Positions 49,144 through 56,710 of a stretch of DNA of 64,000 bases are shown here, one piece after another. A program made the translations under genes and the position numbers. The stretch's first letter is position 1. Each line of letters opens with the position of its first letter. This DNA is from Apostichopus japonicus (Eukaryota; Echinodermata; Holothuroidea; Aspidochirotida; Stichopodidae), in NCBI RefSeq assembly GCF_037975245.1, contig NC_092582.1:4380001-4444000 (forward strand), read 5' to 3'. The notes under the pieces are model-generated. The model did not search any database, was not told where the DNA came from, and saw nothing but the letters and a program-made list of their open reading frames with translations.

Positions 49144-52100
49144 GTGGATTTTTCAACTCAGTTGTATTTTTATGTCAATATTAAAACATGGTCAACGTGC
49201 TAAGAAAAATAACCAACATGATTGGAAAATTGTCTTGACAGAAATCCAATAGCTATATAGTTTACCTAATATATCTCGAGCAAAGGCCTATATGATTTTG
49301 AAGGAAATAAATTCAGACTTGTACGATTCAAACCTAACACTTTATCACTCATATAAATATACTGATGGGAGAGTTTCCTTATAACCTCGCGGGCTGAGTT
49401 TTACCCGTGTCTAGCGATCTACACTGCAGTCCGTTGCAGTGTTGGAATAGTGATGTGTATTTCGTATTGTGTTGTCCGGTATTCAATCGCATACACTTAA
49501 CCGAACGTCTTAAATTTCTACAGTATATTAAACAAGGGAACATGAGCAAAATGTTCGGGTCTGCTTAAAGTGAAGCGATGTCACTCAGGCCAAAACCTCA
49601 TTTTGGCTAATGAGCCTCCCAACGAAATCACAGAGTTCGAGAAAAGCACTTTTTATACCACGGTGAAAAAATCAGAGAGATCGTCTTTGGCGAATAGTTT
49701 CGCCCTTAGCAACAGTCGTGGTAGATATACCACCGCGGGTCTCGATATTCAGGTTATTCACTCGTTAAATGTCAGTATAAATTTGCCGTTAGCTAGTATA
49801 GACCTTTTTAAACACCCACCCGATACACACAGTAACTACTGTAAATCTTAAAGTAAGTTTGTACCAAAGTGAAAACTGGATCGTGCTATAAATCAGTAGC
49901 ATGTGCTATTATAATAGGATTACAGTAAGAACTGAGGGTATGTGTAAACCCAATAAATCCAGCTTGACCATTTGTTGGAATAACACATTATCCTCAGTTC
50001 TTACTGTAATCATATAATAGCACATGCTACCGATTTATCATATTTATCAGCACGATCCAGTTCTTACTGTGGTACAAAAACTTTAAGATTAACAGTACAT
50101 AGTTACTGTGATCTTTGTTTAAATCGGCTGTAAAACATGCAAAGTATGTTAAAGTTCTTAACAATCGTCAGTAATAGAATGATTTCCATACCGAACATGC
50201 AGGCAACCCTGAATTAGATGAATATTATTCGGATGCCCTCACAAGCCTGTGCTGTATCTGATATGCGTTTTAATTCAAGGAAAGGCCTATGAGAACAACA
50301 TTTCAGCCAGTAGATTTTCTAACACCGCCAATTTGTTTTTAGCAAGTGGCTTTAAATTGTGATGATATTCTAAGACATGTCAGCTTCAAGTTTTGTTCAT
50401 TATACGGTCAAGCTTCTGCGAGCGTATACACTACAGGCTGCCGCAACCACTTGTACTGGGGTCCAGATGGGAAAAGCCGTATATAAAGACCATATTGATT
50501 ACGGTTTAATAGAAACGGAAATTTAATTTACATACTGTTCCACAAACATGTGTAATCAATTCTTCCTCTTCTTACGTCACCCTTAAATTGTGTTACATGT
50601 TGGTACTTTTCATTCCTCTGCCAAGTATTGCTGCATGGCGAAGGTTCCTGGGGGACCGAAAATTCCAATATATTTATATTTTTCTAAAGCAATACTAATT
50701 ATTTGTCAATTTTGAGTAATATCCTATTGTTCTGCTTTTGTTTCCCATTGGAGTACAAGTGGATTATATTATTTTATACAACACCTAATTGGATTCTGGT
50801 CATTTGATTGGTCAATTGCTCGTTGATTGCATGCAAAATCCGCTCTATTCCACTCTATGAAATAGAACCATGGGTTATACTTTTTTGGTAGCACTTTTTT
50901 TTTCAATGGTAAGAGAGCAGAGAAACCTGTCTGTTCAAAACAATCTGTTGCATGAGTGCATTTTAATACCCATCTTAATATACTATGTTGTTTAAAACAA
51001 ATAATGAATGGTTTCCATTCGTGCAATAGTGCAAATATTTCATGATTCGTTGAAAGATGTAATTTGTTCCATTCAACGAGGCGCAGCCGAGTTGAATGGA
51101 ACATTCCATCTTTCAACTAATCATGAAATATTTGCACTATTGCACGAATGGAAACCATTCATTATTTGTAAATTAATCCGATTCTGTCGTAACTTCAACG
51201 GAATTGCTTCTATATATCTGGGAAGGCAGGTCGTTTCTGATGTTTAAGCAGAATTTGGTGCCGTGGTTTTTTACATTTAGTTCCCAGAAGTTTTCTTTTT
51301 CTTTTCTAGATTTGTCTGTCCAAGAATCGTTTTGGTCAATAACACATAAATTCTCAATCGAGTGATTGGGAGATTATAGTGATTTGCAACAGATTATCAA
51401 TGATTTTTTTTTCTTTCTGTTGTTTTTGATCGCCGATCTATGTTGAGTCAAACTCATTCTCAGGACATTTTTCGACTGTACGTTGTACACACGGATCACA
51501 AAAGATCCGATTATCCAGAGCTTCTGTTAATCTAACAGAACTGAGTAACTCGCTTTCGACTTCACTGTGCCATGCCGATATTCTTCTCGTATAGAAACGT
51601 GTCAATTCCTGCTACTCCTTGTCATGCACTTTCGGTGATAATGCACTGATGAAGAGCTATAGTTTTGCTCGAAAGCTCTGCACTGAAAAACCAAAACATT
51701 TGGCTGTTTTACTTCCAATCACTCATTATCTATATGTACTGCTGCTGTATAGCTTTAAATAAATAAAATGCCTGCATGTCAGCTTCCTGGGAGACTTATG
51801 GAAGAAGCCCTATAACCATAGTCACGAAAACATCGCTTTAATGAAATTTCGCCCACTCTTTCTGTACTTCCTGAGAATAAAGTCCCAGTTATCAGTGGAA
51901 ATGTGTCAGTTTGAGGGCTTTTTTCTCTTTCTAACATCGATTAACATTATCTCTATCTACAATGATATAACGTCCCACAACCCCCCCCCCTCCCTCTCCA
52001 TCACCCCCACACTTCTCTGACCCCTTGAATGATATTAATCTTACCTCATCTGTTTAACGATAGTACTCTTCCCGGACTCCCCTGCCCCTGTTGAGAAGAG

Positions 52101-54327
52101 AGAAAGTAATTATATGCATTGTAATTATACCAACCAGTTGTGAGGTTTTCACATACGAAGTGGATATGTATAATCCGTATTAATCTTGAATTAAGCTCTG
52201 TACACGGTGATGGCCAATGACGTCACTAATTAAATCGGTCATTGAGGTGCATGAAATATGCAAATGAGTGCACTCCAAACTTCTCGTCATATAACACATT
52301 TTAGAAAAAAATATGACAATTCAGCAATTGTTAATTCACCTTGTGTTCAAATATATTATTATAAAATATCGTTTATTTAACCTTGTAACTAGTAATATAA
52401 GCCTTCATATTAAGGATAGGATGTGTCCTAGTTCAACAGCAAAAAGTCAATGTTTGTCAATTTATTCATTTTTAGAATAGTTTGTATATATCAAACGACA
52501 CAACAACCTCGGGAGTCTAACTTCTATCGACAAAGGAGAAAGATATTTTCTTCTTCATTTTAATTTTTTTAATTGGTGTACAACCCAGATCTCGGTGAAA
52601 CTTGGACGAATCTGTTCAGTAATTAGGACGCCTTCTGGTCACCGAATTATGGTACAGACGGTGTACTATGTTAATATTTTATTTGAACATTTGAAGCTGA
52701 TAAAGTTGCCCACCAGGCATGGAGCTCAAGGGCCATATAACGCAAGAGTACTGTCTTCAAAACCCAAATATACTTCTCAGGTGACAGGGACCTGAATATA
52801 AAGTGTTCAAATCGGTCGTAATCTTTCATTTAAAACATTCGTTATATTATCTATGTTTTGGTTTTGTGTGGAGAAGTGTAGTGTATTTGAGTATCTTGTG
52901 GGAACTAAAACTATTTAGCTTGCACTGTCTACATAGATTTTACACGGCGTATATATATCTTTAACGCAGCTCCTAATGTTACTTTGTATGCGACAAGCAG
53001 TGCATATTTACATAGTAGTACAACGTGCAGGGAACCAACATTGAAAGTATCTTCAATAATGTCACGCACATTATCGGTTGTCATCGGTTGCACGTATCTA
53101 ATAAGAAAAATACTTTTAACATCCGAGAAACTGATTCGTGACTACGCACAAATTATGGTCAATATATTAATATATACATGCAAGGTGCTTTATGTTTAAC
53201 CTAAATAAACGTTACATTCCTTGTAATAAAATAGTAGAAGTCAGAGTTGAATTAACATGGAAATTTTATGTACGCGCTATGATTACAATGGATTGAGCAC
53301 AATGGATTACAATACTAGATCGATTTTTTTTCAGCGTTTGACTGACAAATGTTTCGGCGATGTATAGATGAAAAATAAAACAGATTTTAGCCGACGGAGA
53401 TATTCAAGTAAATTGCTATATAATAATGTTGTATGTTTTCGTATACCACTAATTGTATTTTTTTCAATACAGGAAAGAGGTCATCCGAAATATCCTTGTT
53501 GAATGTTGTATTCAACTTAATTTTGCATTGAGTTGCAAATATCATGATATTAGCACGATATTTCTATAGTACACACATACACACAGCTTATTGTTGGATG
53601 TATATATTAACTTTATACTTGAAAACGTTCTTATTACTGCAACATATACAACTCCAGGATGGTAAAAACTCACATTTCCCTTAAAGGGTGTGAAGACTCG
53701 CGCAAAAAGAAACGTCTAAAGCCGGTAATCTGACCTAGTTTTGAATGAGGTGTAATAGAAATGTTAGACACCACCATCGATCCCAGAAAATACACACTCA
53801 GTTTGCTACCGTCGGTAATTAGACACTAGTGTACAGTCAGTACATAAAGCTGCGGTCAATACCCACAGCACAGGGTATAAACGATACAGCGATGGACATC
53901 TCAGGTCCAGCTAAAGATAACAAGGTATCACGTTTCATTACTGTCTGCATTTTGTAGCATCAAGAAGAAAACTTCACTTGCAAGCAACGGAAAGTTAACT
54001 TTTTCAGAGGGCGGCACGCAGTTTGGGGCGAGTCTTCAATGCCTTTAATAAGTTCGTGAATCAGTATACAAACCCTGCTTTATCTACTTCTTCCTTTCTA
54101 TCTTCTTTCCCTTTGTTTTTAGTGATATGACGCACACCAATTAACGAACTCAGAGGGCATGCTCAGATCAGTCGGTACTCACCTAAAAGTAAAAGTTTGA
54201 CAATCTTTTGGTTGGTACGTTTTTCCATTTCCAGCATACGATCGAGTTCCCGGCTCCATTTTGTGGCGCTTACATCGACTATCGTTACTTTGGTGGTGTT
54301 CGTGATGGTACCGGCCGCAATACCCAT
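26257..54327 (-). CDS. Heterotrimeric G protein alpha subunit, complete, 8 coding exons
   Basis: GTPase switch that couples membrane receptors to effectors at the inner face of the plasma membrane. Eight GT-AG exons on the minus strand join without a frame break: 54327-54183, 52087-52045, 35325-35184, 31713-31550, 31091-30963, 30678-30549, 27438-27285, 26444-26257. The total is 1095 nt, 364 residues plus stop. Motifs: P-loop GAGESGKS (49-56), switch I RARLKTTG (187-194, with Arg189 and Mg-binding Thr192), switch II DVGGQR (211-216, catalytic Gln215), NKTD (280-283), and TNAT (334-337) in place of the usual TCAT. The start has G at -3 and +4 and an in-frame TGA seven codons upstream. It begins MGIAAG, so Gly2 could be myristoylated, but there is no Cys3. 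It ends TIGMM, without the Cys at -4 that pertussis toxin modifies. Exon sizes 43, 142, 129, 130 and 154 are those I recall for Gi/Go genes. The class is uncertain: a divergent Gi/o-like or Gv-type subunit. Confidence 0.97.
27285..27438 (-). CDS. G alpha exon 7 (NKxD guanine-binding loop)
   Basis: 154 nt, residues 252-302 plus one base. It begins [10 protein letters not shown] and contains [14 protein letters not shown], with the NKxD guanine-specificity loop at 280-283. The donor is GTCAGT, a less common +3 base. The first base of the last codon is completed by exon 8. Confidence 0.95.
27956..28185 (+). CDS. Candidate first coding exon of an unrecognised gene, inside a G alpha intron
   Basis: An open frame starts [13 protein letters not shown] and runs 76 codons to a strong donor, CACAG|GTAAGTG. 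It is basic and Arg-rich at first. The end, [20 protein letters not shown] then [12 protein letters not shown], loosely resembles the W...(S/N)D.EFA.HLL..H pattern of N-terminal segments in uncharacterised, often repetitive, invertebrate proteins. It is on the strand opposite to the G alpha gene, in intron 6. No second exon was found, so it may belong to a transposon. Confidence 0.35.
29646..29785. repeat. (GAA)n and (GAT)n microsatellite
   Basis: About 60 bp of AAG/GAA repeats followed by GATGATG and GGTGAT repeats, in G alpha intron 6. It produces a poly-Ser ORF on the minus strand that is not a gene. Confidence 0.9.
30549..30678 (-). CDS. G alpha exon 6 (switch II)
   Basis: 130 nt, residues 208-251. 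It encodes [20 protein letters not shown], with Gln215 as the catalytic glutamine, then [11 protein letters not shown]. The acceptor is AACCCGATATAG, which has a weak pyrimidine tract. The donor is GTGAGA and the exon ends in phase 0. Confidence 0.96.
30725..30893. repeat. (TA)n microsatellite with duplicated 5' neighbour
   Basis: Two TA tracts (30727-30763 and 30801-30892) are each followed by ATTAACTACTACATATCTACT-like sequence, so the TA block and its flank were duplicated once. It is in the short G alpha intron 5, upstream of exon 6. Confidence 0.9.
30963..31091 (-). CDS. G alpha exon 5 (switch I)
   Basis: 129 nt, residues 165-207 with split codons at both ends. It encodes [20 protein letters not shown] and so carries switch I: Arg189, the counterpart of the cholera-toxin Arg, and Thr192, which binds magnesium. 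The acceptor is TTCTTTGTAG and the donor GTAATT. Confidence 0.95.
31477..31544. repeat. (TA)n microsatellite abutting the G alpha exon 4 donor
   Basis: About 68 bp of pure TA begins 5 bp after the GTAAGT donor of exon 4 on the minus strand. Confidence 0.95.
31550..31713 (-). CDS. G alpha exon 4 (helical domain)
   Basis: 164 nt, residues 111-164 plus two bases. It contains [14 protein letters not shown], the equivalent of the family's ERSREYQLNDSA. The donor GTAAGT lies only a few bases from a (TA)n tract that fills the start of the intron. Confidence 0.95.
32738..33117. repeat. TA/GATA microsatellite blocks around a perfect palindrome
   Basis: TA tracts with interspersed GATATA lie on both sides (32738-32823 and 32975-33117) of the long palindrome at 32824-32915, in G alpha intron 3. 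Confidence 0.92.
32824..32915. repeat. Perfect 92-bp palindrome: 45-bp arms, 2-bp centre
   Basis: The arm at 32824-32868 and the arm at 32871-32915 are exact complements separated only by TG. The arm includes GATGAGACTAGTGGAACACT. Both sides continue into TA repeats, so the cruciform-prone region is even larger. Confidence 0.95.
33437..33860. repeat. Degenerate CACTATT-rich minisatellite
   Basis: TTCGCACTATTT, CCCACTATA and TTCACTAT-like words recur every 12-25 bp for about 400 bp, on a strand almost without G. In G alpha intron 3. Confidence 0.65.
35184..35325 (-). CDS. G alpha exon 3
   Basis: 142 nt, residues 64-110, starting IIHNIGFSD. This aligns with the IIHEDGFSEEE stretch of Gi that follows the P-loop helix and enters the helical domain. 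The acceptor is TTTCTTGCAG, the donor GTAAGT, and it ends in phase 0. Confidence 0.95.
38269..38835 (-). other. Longest open frame after the LINE (188 codons), unrecognised
   Basis: It starts [15 protein letters not shown] and is rich in Ile, Leu, Phe, Arg and Cys, with hydrophobic runs such as [12 protein letters not shown]. No motif or family was recognised. It lies within a G alpha intron on the same strand, without obvious splice signals. Chance openness is the likeliest explanation, and an old transposon frame is possible. Confidence 0.15.
39337..39404 (-). repeat. tRNA-derived SINE-like sequence
   Basis: The minus strand reads TGGAGTG...CACTCCA with perfect 7-bp terminal pairing. It has an A-box-like TTCAGTGGTTAACGCCGG and a B box GAGTTCGAGTC at the right distance. 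The T stem is missing because the B-box loop runs straight into the acceptor-like end, so this is not a functional tRNA. Confidence 0.55.
40084..42084 (+). pseudogene. Penelope-like reverse transcriptase, frame-shifted and split
   Basis: First frame 40084-40335: [18 protein letters not shown]. Second frame from 40323: [19 protein letters not shown] and [15 protein letters not shown], which carries RDEI where the catalytic Y.DD normally sits, then TYLDLKIF and [20 protein letters not shown]. The frame continues as HWHLIPQHA, is cut by the 893-bp hAT element at 41024-41916, and resumes as [20 protein letters not shown] and DLLVNSRF to a stop near 42083. The frameshift near 40325, the altered catalytic Asp and the insertion make it inactive. 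Confidence 0.85.
41024..41916. mobile_element. hAT-like non-autonomous element inside the Penelope RT
   Basis: 893 bp. The ends CAGGGGCGTAGCGA are perfect 14-bp inverted repeats. The 8-bp duplication CACGCGGA (41016-41023 and 41917-41924) is exact. Removing the element and one duplication restores the line of Penelope homology. No transposase. Confidence 0.93.
42165..42225 (+). ncRNA. Hammerhead-like ribozyme core in Penelope 3' region
   Basis: CTGATGA (42169-42175), a stem GCTC/GAGC with a 16-nt loop, then GAAA (42202-42205) followed by CC...GG and GTC. This is the order of the hammerhead core (CUGAUGA, stem II, GAAA, stem III, NUH). Penelope-like elements are known to carry hammerheads. 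Stem I was not convincing, so activity is doubtful. Confidence 0.4.
43250..47740 (+). mobile_element. Decayed LINE with endonuclease and RT, split by a hAT element
   Basis: Endonuclease traces: [28 protein letters not shown] near 43330-43395, and [16 protein letters not shown] near 43590-43640. After the insertion: [20 protein letters not shown] near 45855-45910, [16 protein letters not shown] near 46275-46320, IGIFLDLS near 46515, [15 protein letters not shown] near 46785-46825, [12 protein letters not shown] near 47155-47190, and [14 protein letters not shown] near 47465-47505. There are many stops and frameshifts. It resembles the CR1/L2/jockey-related group of LINEs. It lies antisense in G alpha intron 2. 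Confidence 0.8.
44492..45779. mobile_element. hAT-like non-autonomous element inside the decayed LINE
   Basis: 1288 bp with ends CATTGGCGTCACC and the complement of CAGTGGCGTCGCT. The 8-bp duplication CTCTTATA is exact at 44484-44491 and 45780-45787. The LINE reading ([14 protein letters not shown] before, [13 protein letters not shown] after) resumes across it. No transposase recognised. The ends are GC-rich with poly-G and poly-C runs. Confidence 0.92.
47894..48101. mobile_element. MITE copy 1, 208 bp, ends CACCCAGTTGGGACAA
   Basis: Terminal inverted repeats CACCCAGTTGGGACAA and complement of CAGCCAGTTGGGACAA, with further internal pairing around GCTTTCAGAGCACTGGTATT. Flanked by GCCGCTGT at 47886-47893 and 48102-48109, a 7-8 bp target duplication. 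A related copy lies at about 62446-62659. Confidence 0.85.
49108..49143. repeat. (TA)n microsatellite
   Basis: TA tract with a central ACATA interruption, in G alpha intron 2. Confidence 0.9.
49828..50110. mobile_element. Long hairpin MITE, about 283 bp
   Basis: Nearly all of the sequence folds back. The left half (CACAGTAACTACTGTAAATC, GGATCGTGCT, AGTAGCATGTGCTATTAT, GATTACAGTAAGAACTGAGG) is matched in order by the complement of the right half with small gaps. The loop is about 50 bp near 49945-49995. No target duplication identified. Confidence 0.8.
50997..51169. mobile_element. Palindromic MITE, 173 bp, centred on CGAGGCGCAGCCGAG
   Basis: The arms start ACAAATAATGAATGGTTTCC and pair along the whole length except a few bases. 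The centre is TTCAACGAGGCGCAGCCGAG followed by TTGAA. Small ORFs over it are the same peptide read on both strands and are not genes. Confidence 0.85.
51646..51690 (+). ncRNA. Hammerhead-like core in Penelope tail
   Basis: CTGATGA (51646-51652), stem GAGC/GCTC around TATAGTTTT, then GAAA (51671-51674) followed by GCTCTGCAC. This agrees with the conserved hammerhead core. The outer stems are uncertain. Confidence 0.4.
52045..52087 (-). CDS. G alpha exon 2 (43-nt P-loop exon)
   Basis: The acceptor is CTTCTCAACAG and the donor GTAAGA. It encodes [14 protein letters not shown], with the first Gly and the last Arg split across introns. The 43-nt length is the size I recall for the P-loop exon of vertebrate Gi/Go genes. 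Confidence 0.96.
52088..54182. other. G alpha intron 1
   Basis: About 2.1 kb between exons 1 and 2. It contains the second TTAA MITE and otherwise AT-rich sequence with no exon recognised. Confidence 0.7.
53685..54044 (-). mobile_element. TTAA-flanked MITE, copy 2 (360 bp), in G alpha intron 1
   Basis: TTAA at 53681-53684 and 54045-54048. It is the reverse complement of the copy at 23648-24007, with the same length and scattered point differences over the whole length. It lies about 140 bp downstream of exon 1 in transcript terms. Confidence 0.88.
54183..54327 (-). CDS. G alpha exon 1 (start codon, N-terminal helix)
   Basis: 145 nt encoding residues 1-48 plus one base. It opens MGIAAGT and ends KIVKLLLL, the strand that leads into the P-loop. 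The donor is GTGAGT and the intron is phase 1. The N-terminal helix is longer than in Gi proteins, where as I recall about 40 residues precede the P-loop. Confidence 0.95.
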
Positions 54328-55980
54328 GGCCGAAAAAACAACTCAGAACTTCTTATACTGAAGCACAACGAAAGGCTAAAAATCCTTCCAGTGAAACAGT
54401 CCACTGAGATCCAGATTTTTAACGAAGTCTTCCTACTCTCACGAGTATCCACGTTTCTGTAAGATAAAGAGGCAAATTTTTATTTCAAAGTGAAGTGAAA
54501 TAAATTCGTCTAGGACACCACCTTTAAGAATTTTAAATCAAAGAAAGAAGTGTTATGTAATGTAGAAATGTGCATATTCGTCTGTGGCGATTATACGGTT
54601 ATAATTTAGAACACGACCGTGAAGGAAACTATTGCTTACATTAACCTTTTGTACTTTCATATGAATTTTCAAGTTCCGTAAGCGCGTAAAGAACTAAGCA
54701 CGTGACACAACGAGGACAGACTATATTGCAAATGTAACACACTATATTGCAAATATAACTGTGGTGACGCCATTTTTTTTTATAGTTAAACAGGGGAAAA
54801 TGTATACATTTGACAGTGTGTAGCCCACCCATGTACGCCCTATGGAGTAGGCCCGTATCTATAATGTAAAAAAAAAAACTGCTTGACATTACGGTTAATT
54901 TAGACCTGCACGTGACGAGCCGACGCCATCTATTTAGCCTTCCAGGAGCATTCAAGAGATGTCGCATACTTTTAATGTCATCAGTATTGTCCCCAAAGTG
55001 ATATTCGATGTAAAGCAATAAAATAGCCACCCATACTCAAATTACAAAAAGGATTTTAATGCTACTCTATAAAGAGACGTTATCCACACTGTCATATTTT
55101 GATACTTCTCGAAACTTTTGAAACTCCTAGCAATTTTGAGTATGTTAAATTGTTGGGCCAATATGATTATCTAAAAATCTGAATATCAAACATGAAAAGA
55201 AAAGAAAAAGAAGAAAGAAATAATAGATATAGAAAACATTACTAGAAGCCTACTCACATTTTCTGTGGGATGTGAGGGTGAAAGGGGTGGTTGATGACGT
55301 AATATAACATTATTAAAAAATTTAAAGTCATCCTTTTCACTATTCCGTTTCACCATGATATTAATATATTTTTTTCATCAGTCTGGAGGGAGCCTTCCAA
55401 TTCCATAGTTACAACAACAAAAAGTTAAAATATGGAGAACCTTAGCACTGTGACGGAGTTATCAACTTCAGGTAGAACTTTAAAAAAAAAAATTATCAAC
55501 ATCTCCGTTCTGGTAAAGATGGATGAAATTGTAGGACATGTCAAGAAGTGTGACGCCCGGTGAATAACCGGGTGAGACGTCAAATCGCTGATAAGGGATC
55601 AGGAATTTTCATCAATATTCATGCTCGTTTTTGCAAAACTAATCCAACCGCCCCCCCCCCGCCCCCAATCTTTTATGCTGCAAAAACTATATACCCATCG
55701 ACTTAAAACCTAATACCGTAACGTCTAAGATCCAGTACTGTTGTTAGCAATTATAGGCTGATAGAACAAAGGCATATTACTGCTATACCATATTAAAGTA
55801 GTTCTCGGAATTTTAAATGTCAAGAAAGAATATGAAACTATGTACCCCCCTCTCCGCCCTCCCCCCTGCCCATCCCCTCCCCAATACATACATACATATA
55901 TATGTTAATTACATGGATATGTTACAATTATGAGGTTTAAACATTTCCGTTGCGGAAAACCTCGTGCCAAATATATGCCC
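54328..55980. other. Upstream flank of the G alpha gene
   Basis: Expected to hold the 5' UTR and promoter on the minus strand. No TATA box or upstream exon could be assigned with confidence. Poly-C at 55652-55661 and a CCCCTCC-rich patch near 55845-55880. Confidence 0.4.
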
Positions 55981-55989
55981 CCATGTTAT

Positions 55990-56710
55990 CCCAACAAAAC
56001 TTCCTTATGTTGCCAATGGTCTAAGACCTCCCTCTCATTCTTGTGATTCCAGCAAAGTCATTTTACATATCCCATTATGTTCTTTGTAAAGAAGGCAATT
56101 ATGTAGGTAAAACAGGCTCTCGTCACAAAAAATATGAAATCGTGATAATTTGGCAGGATTCCTCGTTTCCGAACATTGAAATATTCATAGTCATTCTCTC
56201 AAAATCCTAAAGAAATGTATTTTAATTGCCTAGAACTTCAAAATCCGCTACTGAACGTGAACGGAAAGAAATCGATCCGGTCTTTCGTTTTTAGTCTCAC
56301 ATCCCGGCCTCAACAAATACTTGGGACCCCTAAACAACTACCATTTCCACAACAACAACAAAAAACAAGGAATATACGTTATATCCTTTGCTCCTTAATC
56401 CGCTTCCTGTATAGTCATGGTTTATTTGGTACTAATTCCATCAGTGCCAATCACACTTATCTAGAGTCATACTCTCATTGTGTTACATTTTGTACTTTTT
56501 ATTCCGCTGTCAAGTATTGCTGGAATTCCGATATATTTTCTAAAACAGTTCTCCTTATCTATTAATTTATGAGTCTTATCTTTTTTCTCTCCTTTTGTCT
56601 AACAATAATAATACATACACACAAACACACAGAGGCAGTTTATTTTTTGCTCGAAAGCTCTGCAAAAACCAAACATTGGCTGTTTTACTTCCAATTACTC
56701 ACTTAATTTA
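55990..56710 (+). mobile_element. Penelope-like relic with GIY-YIG endonuclease remnant
   Basis: From 56055 one frame reads FYISHYVLCKEGNYVGKTGS, a good match to the GIY-YIG motif with its YVGkT second half as found at the C-terminus of Penelope-like elements. Downstream decayed frames (KSATERERKEID, SHIPAST) and the tail shared with 51600-51745 follow in order. No reverse transcriptase remains upstream. Confidence 0.7.

Larger units (their letters stand above)
47750..49827. other. G alpha intron 2, between LINE relic and hairpin MITE
   Basis: Apart from the 208-bp MITE, only noncoding sequence with a poly-G run at 48346-48357 and a TA tract was seen. Confidence 0.45.
50560..51745 (+). mobile_element. 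Penelope-like 3' tail, interrupted
   Basis: 50575-50690 and 51600-51745 match, in the same order, the end of the Penelope relic at 56470-56700: TTACAT.TTGGTACTTTTCAT, CAAGTATTGCTG, then TTGCTCGAAAGCTCTGCA and TTTGGCTGTTTTACTTCCAA. The intervening part holds the palindromic MITE and unassigned sequence. Confidence 0.6.

Noticed and set aside
49570-49851. 93-codon ORF ([17 protein letters not shown]...)
   Set aside because: No recognisable domain or splice context; it ends inside the hairpin MITE.
50769-51247. ORFs with [20 protein letters not shown] on both strands
   Set aside because: The peptide is repeated because the DNA is a palindrome, so it is a MITE and not a gene.
54641-55030. 129-codon minus-strand ORF as a possible upstream G alpha exon
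   Set aside because: The G alpha start at 54327 has a good context and an upstream in-frame stop; this ORF shows no G protein homology.
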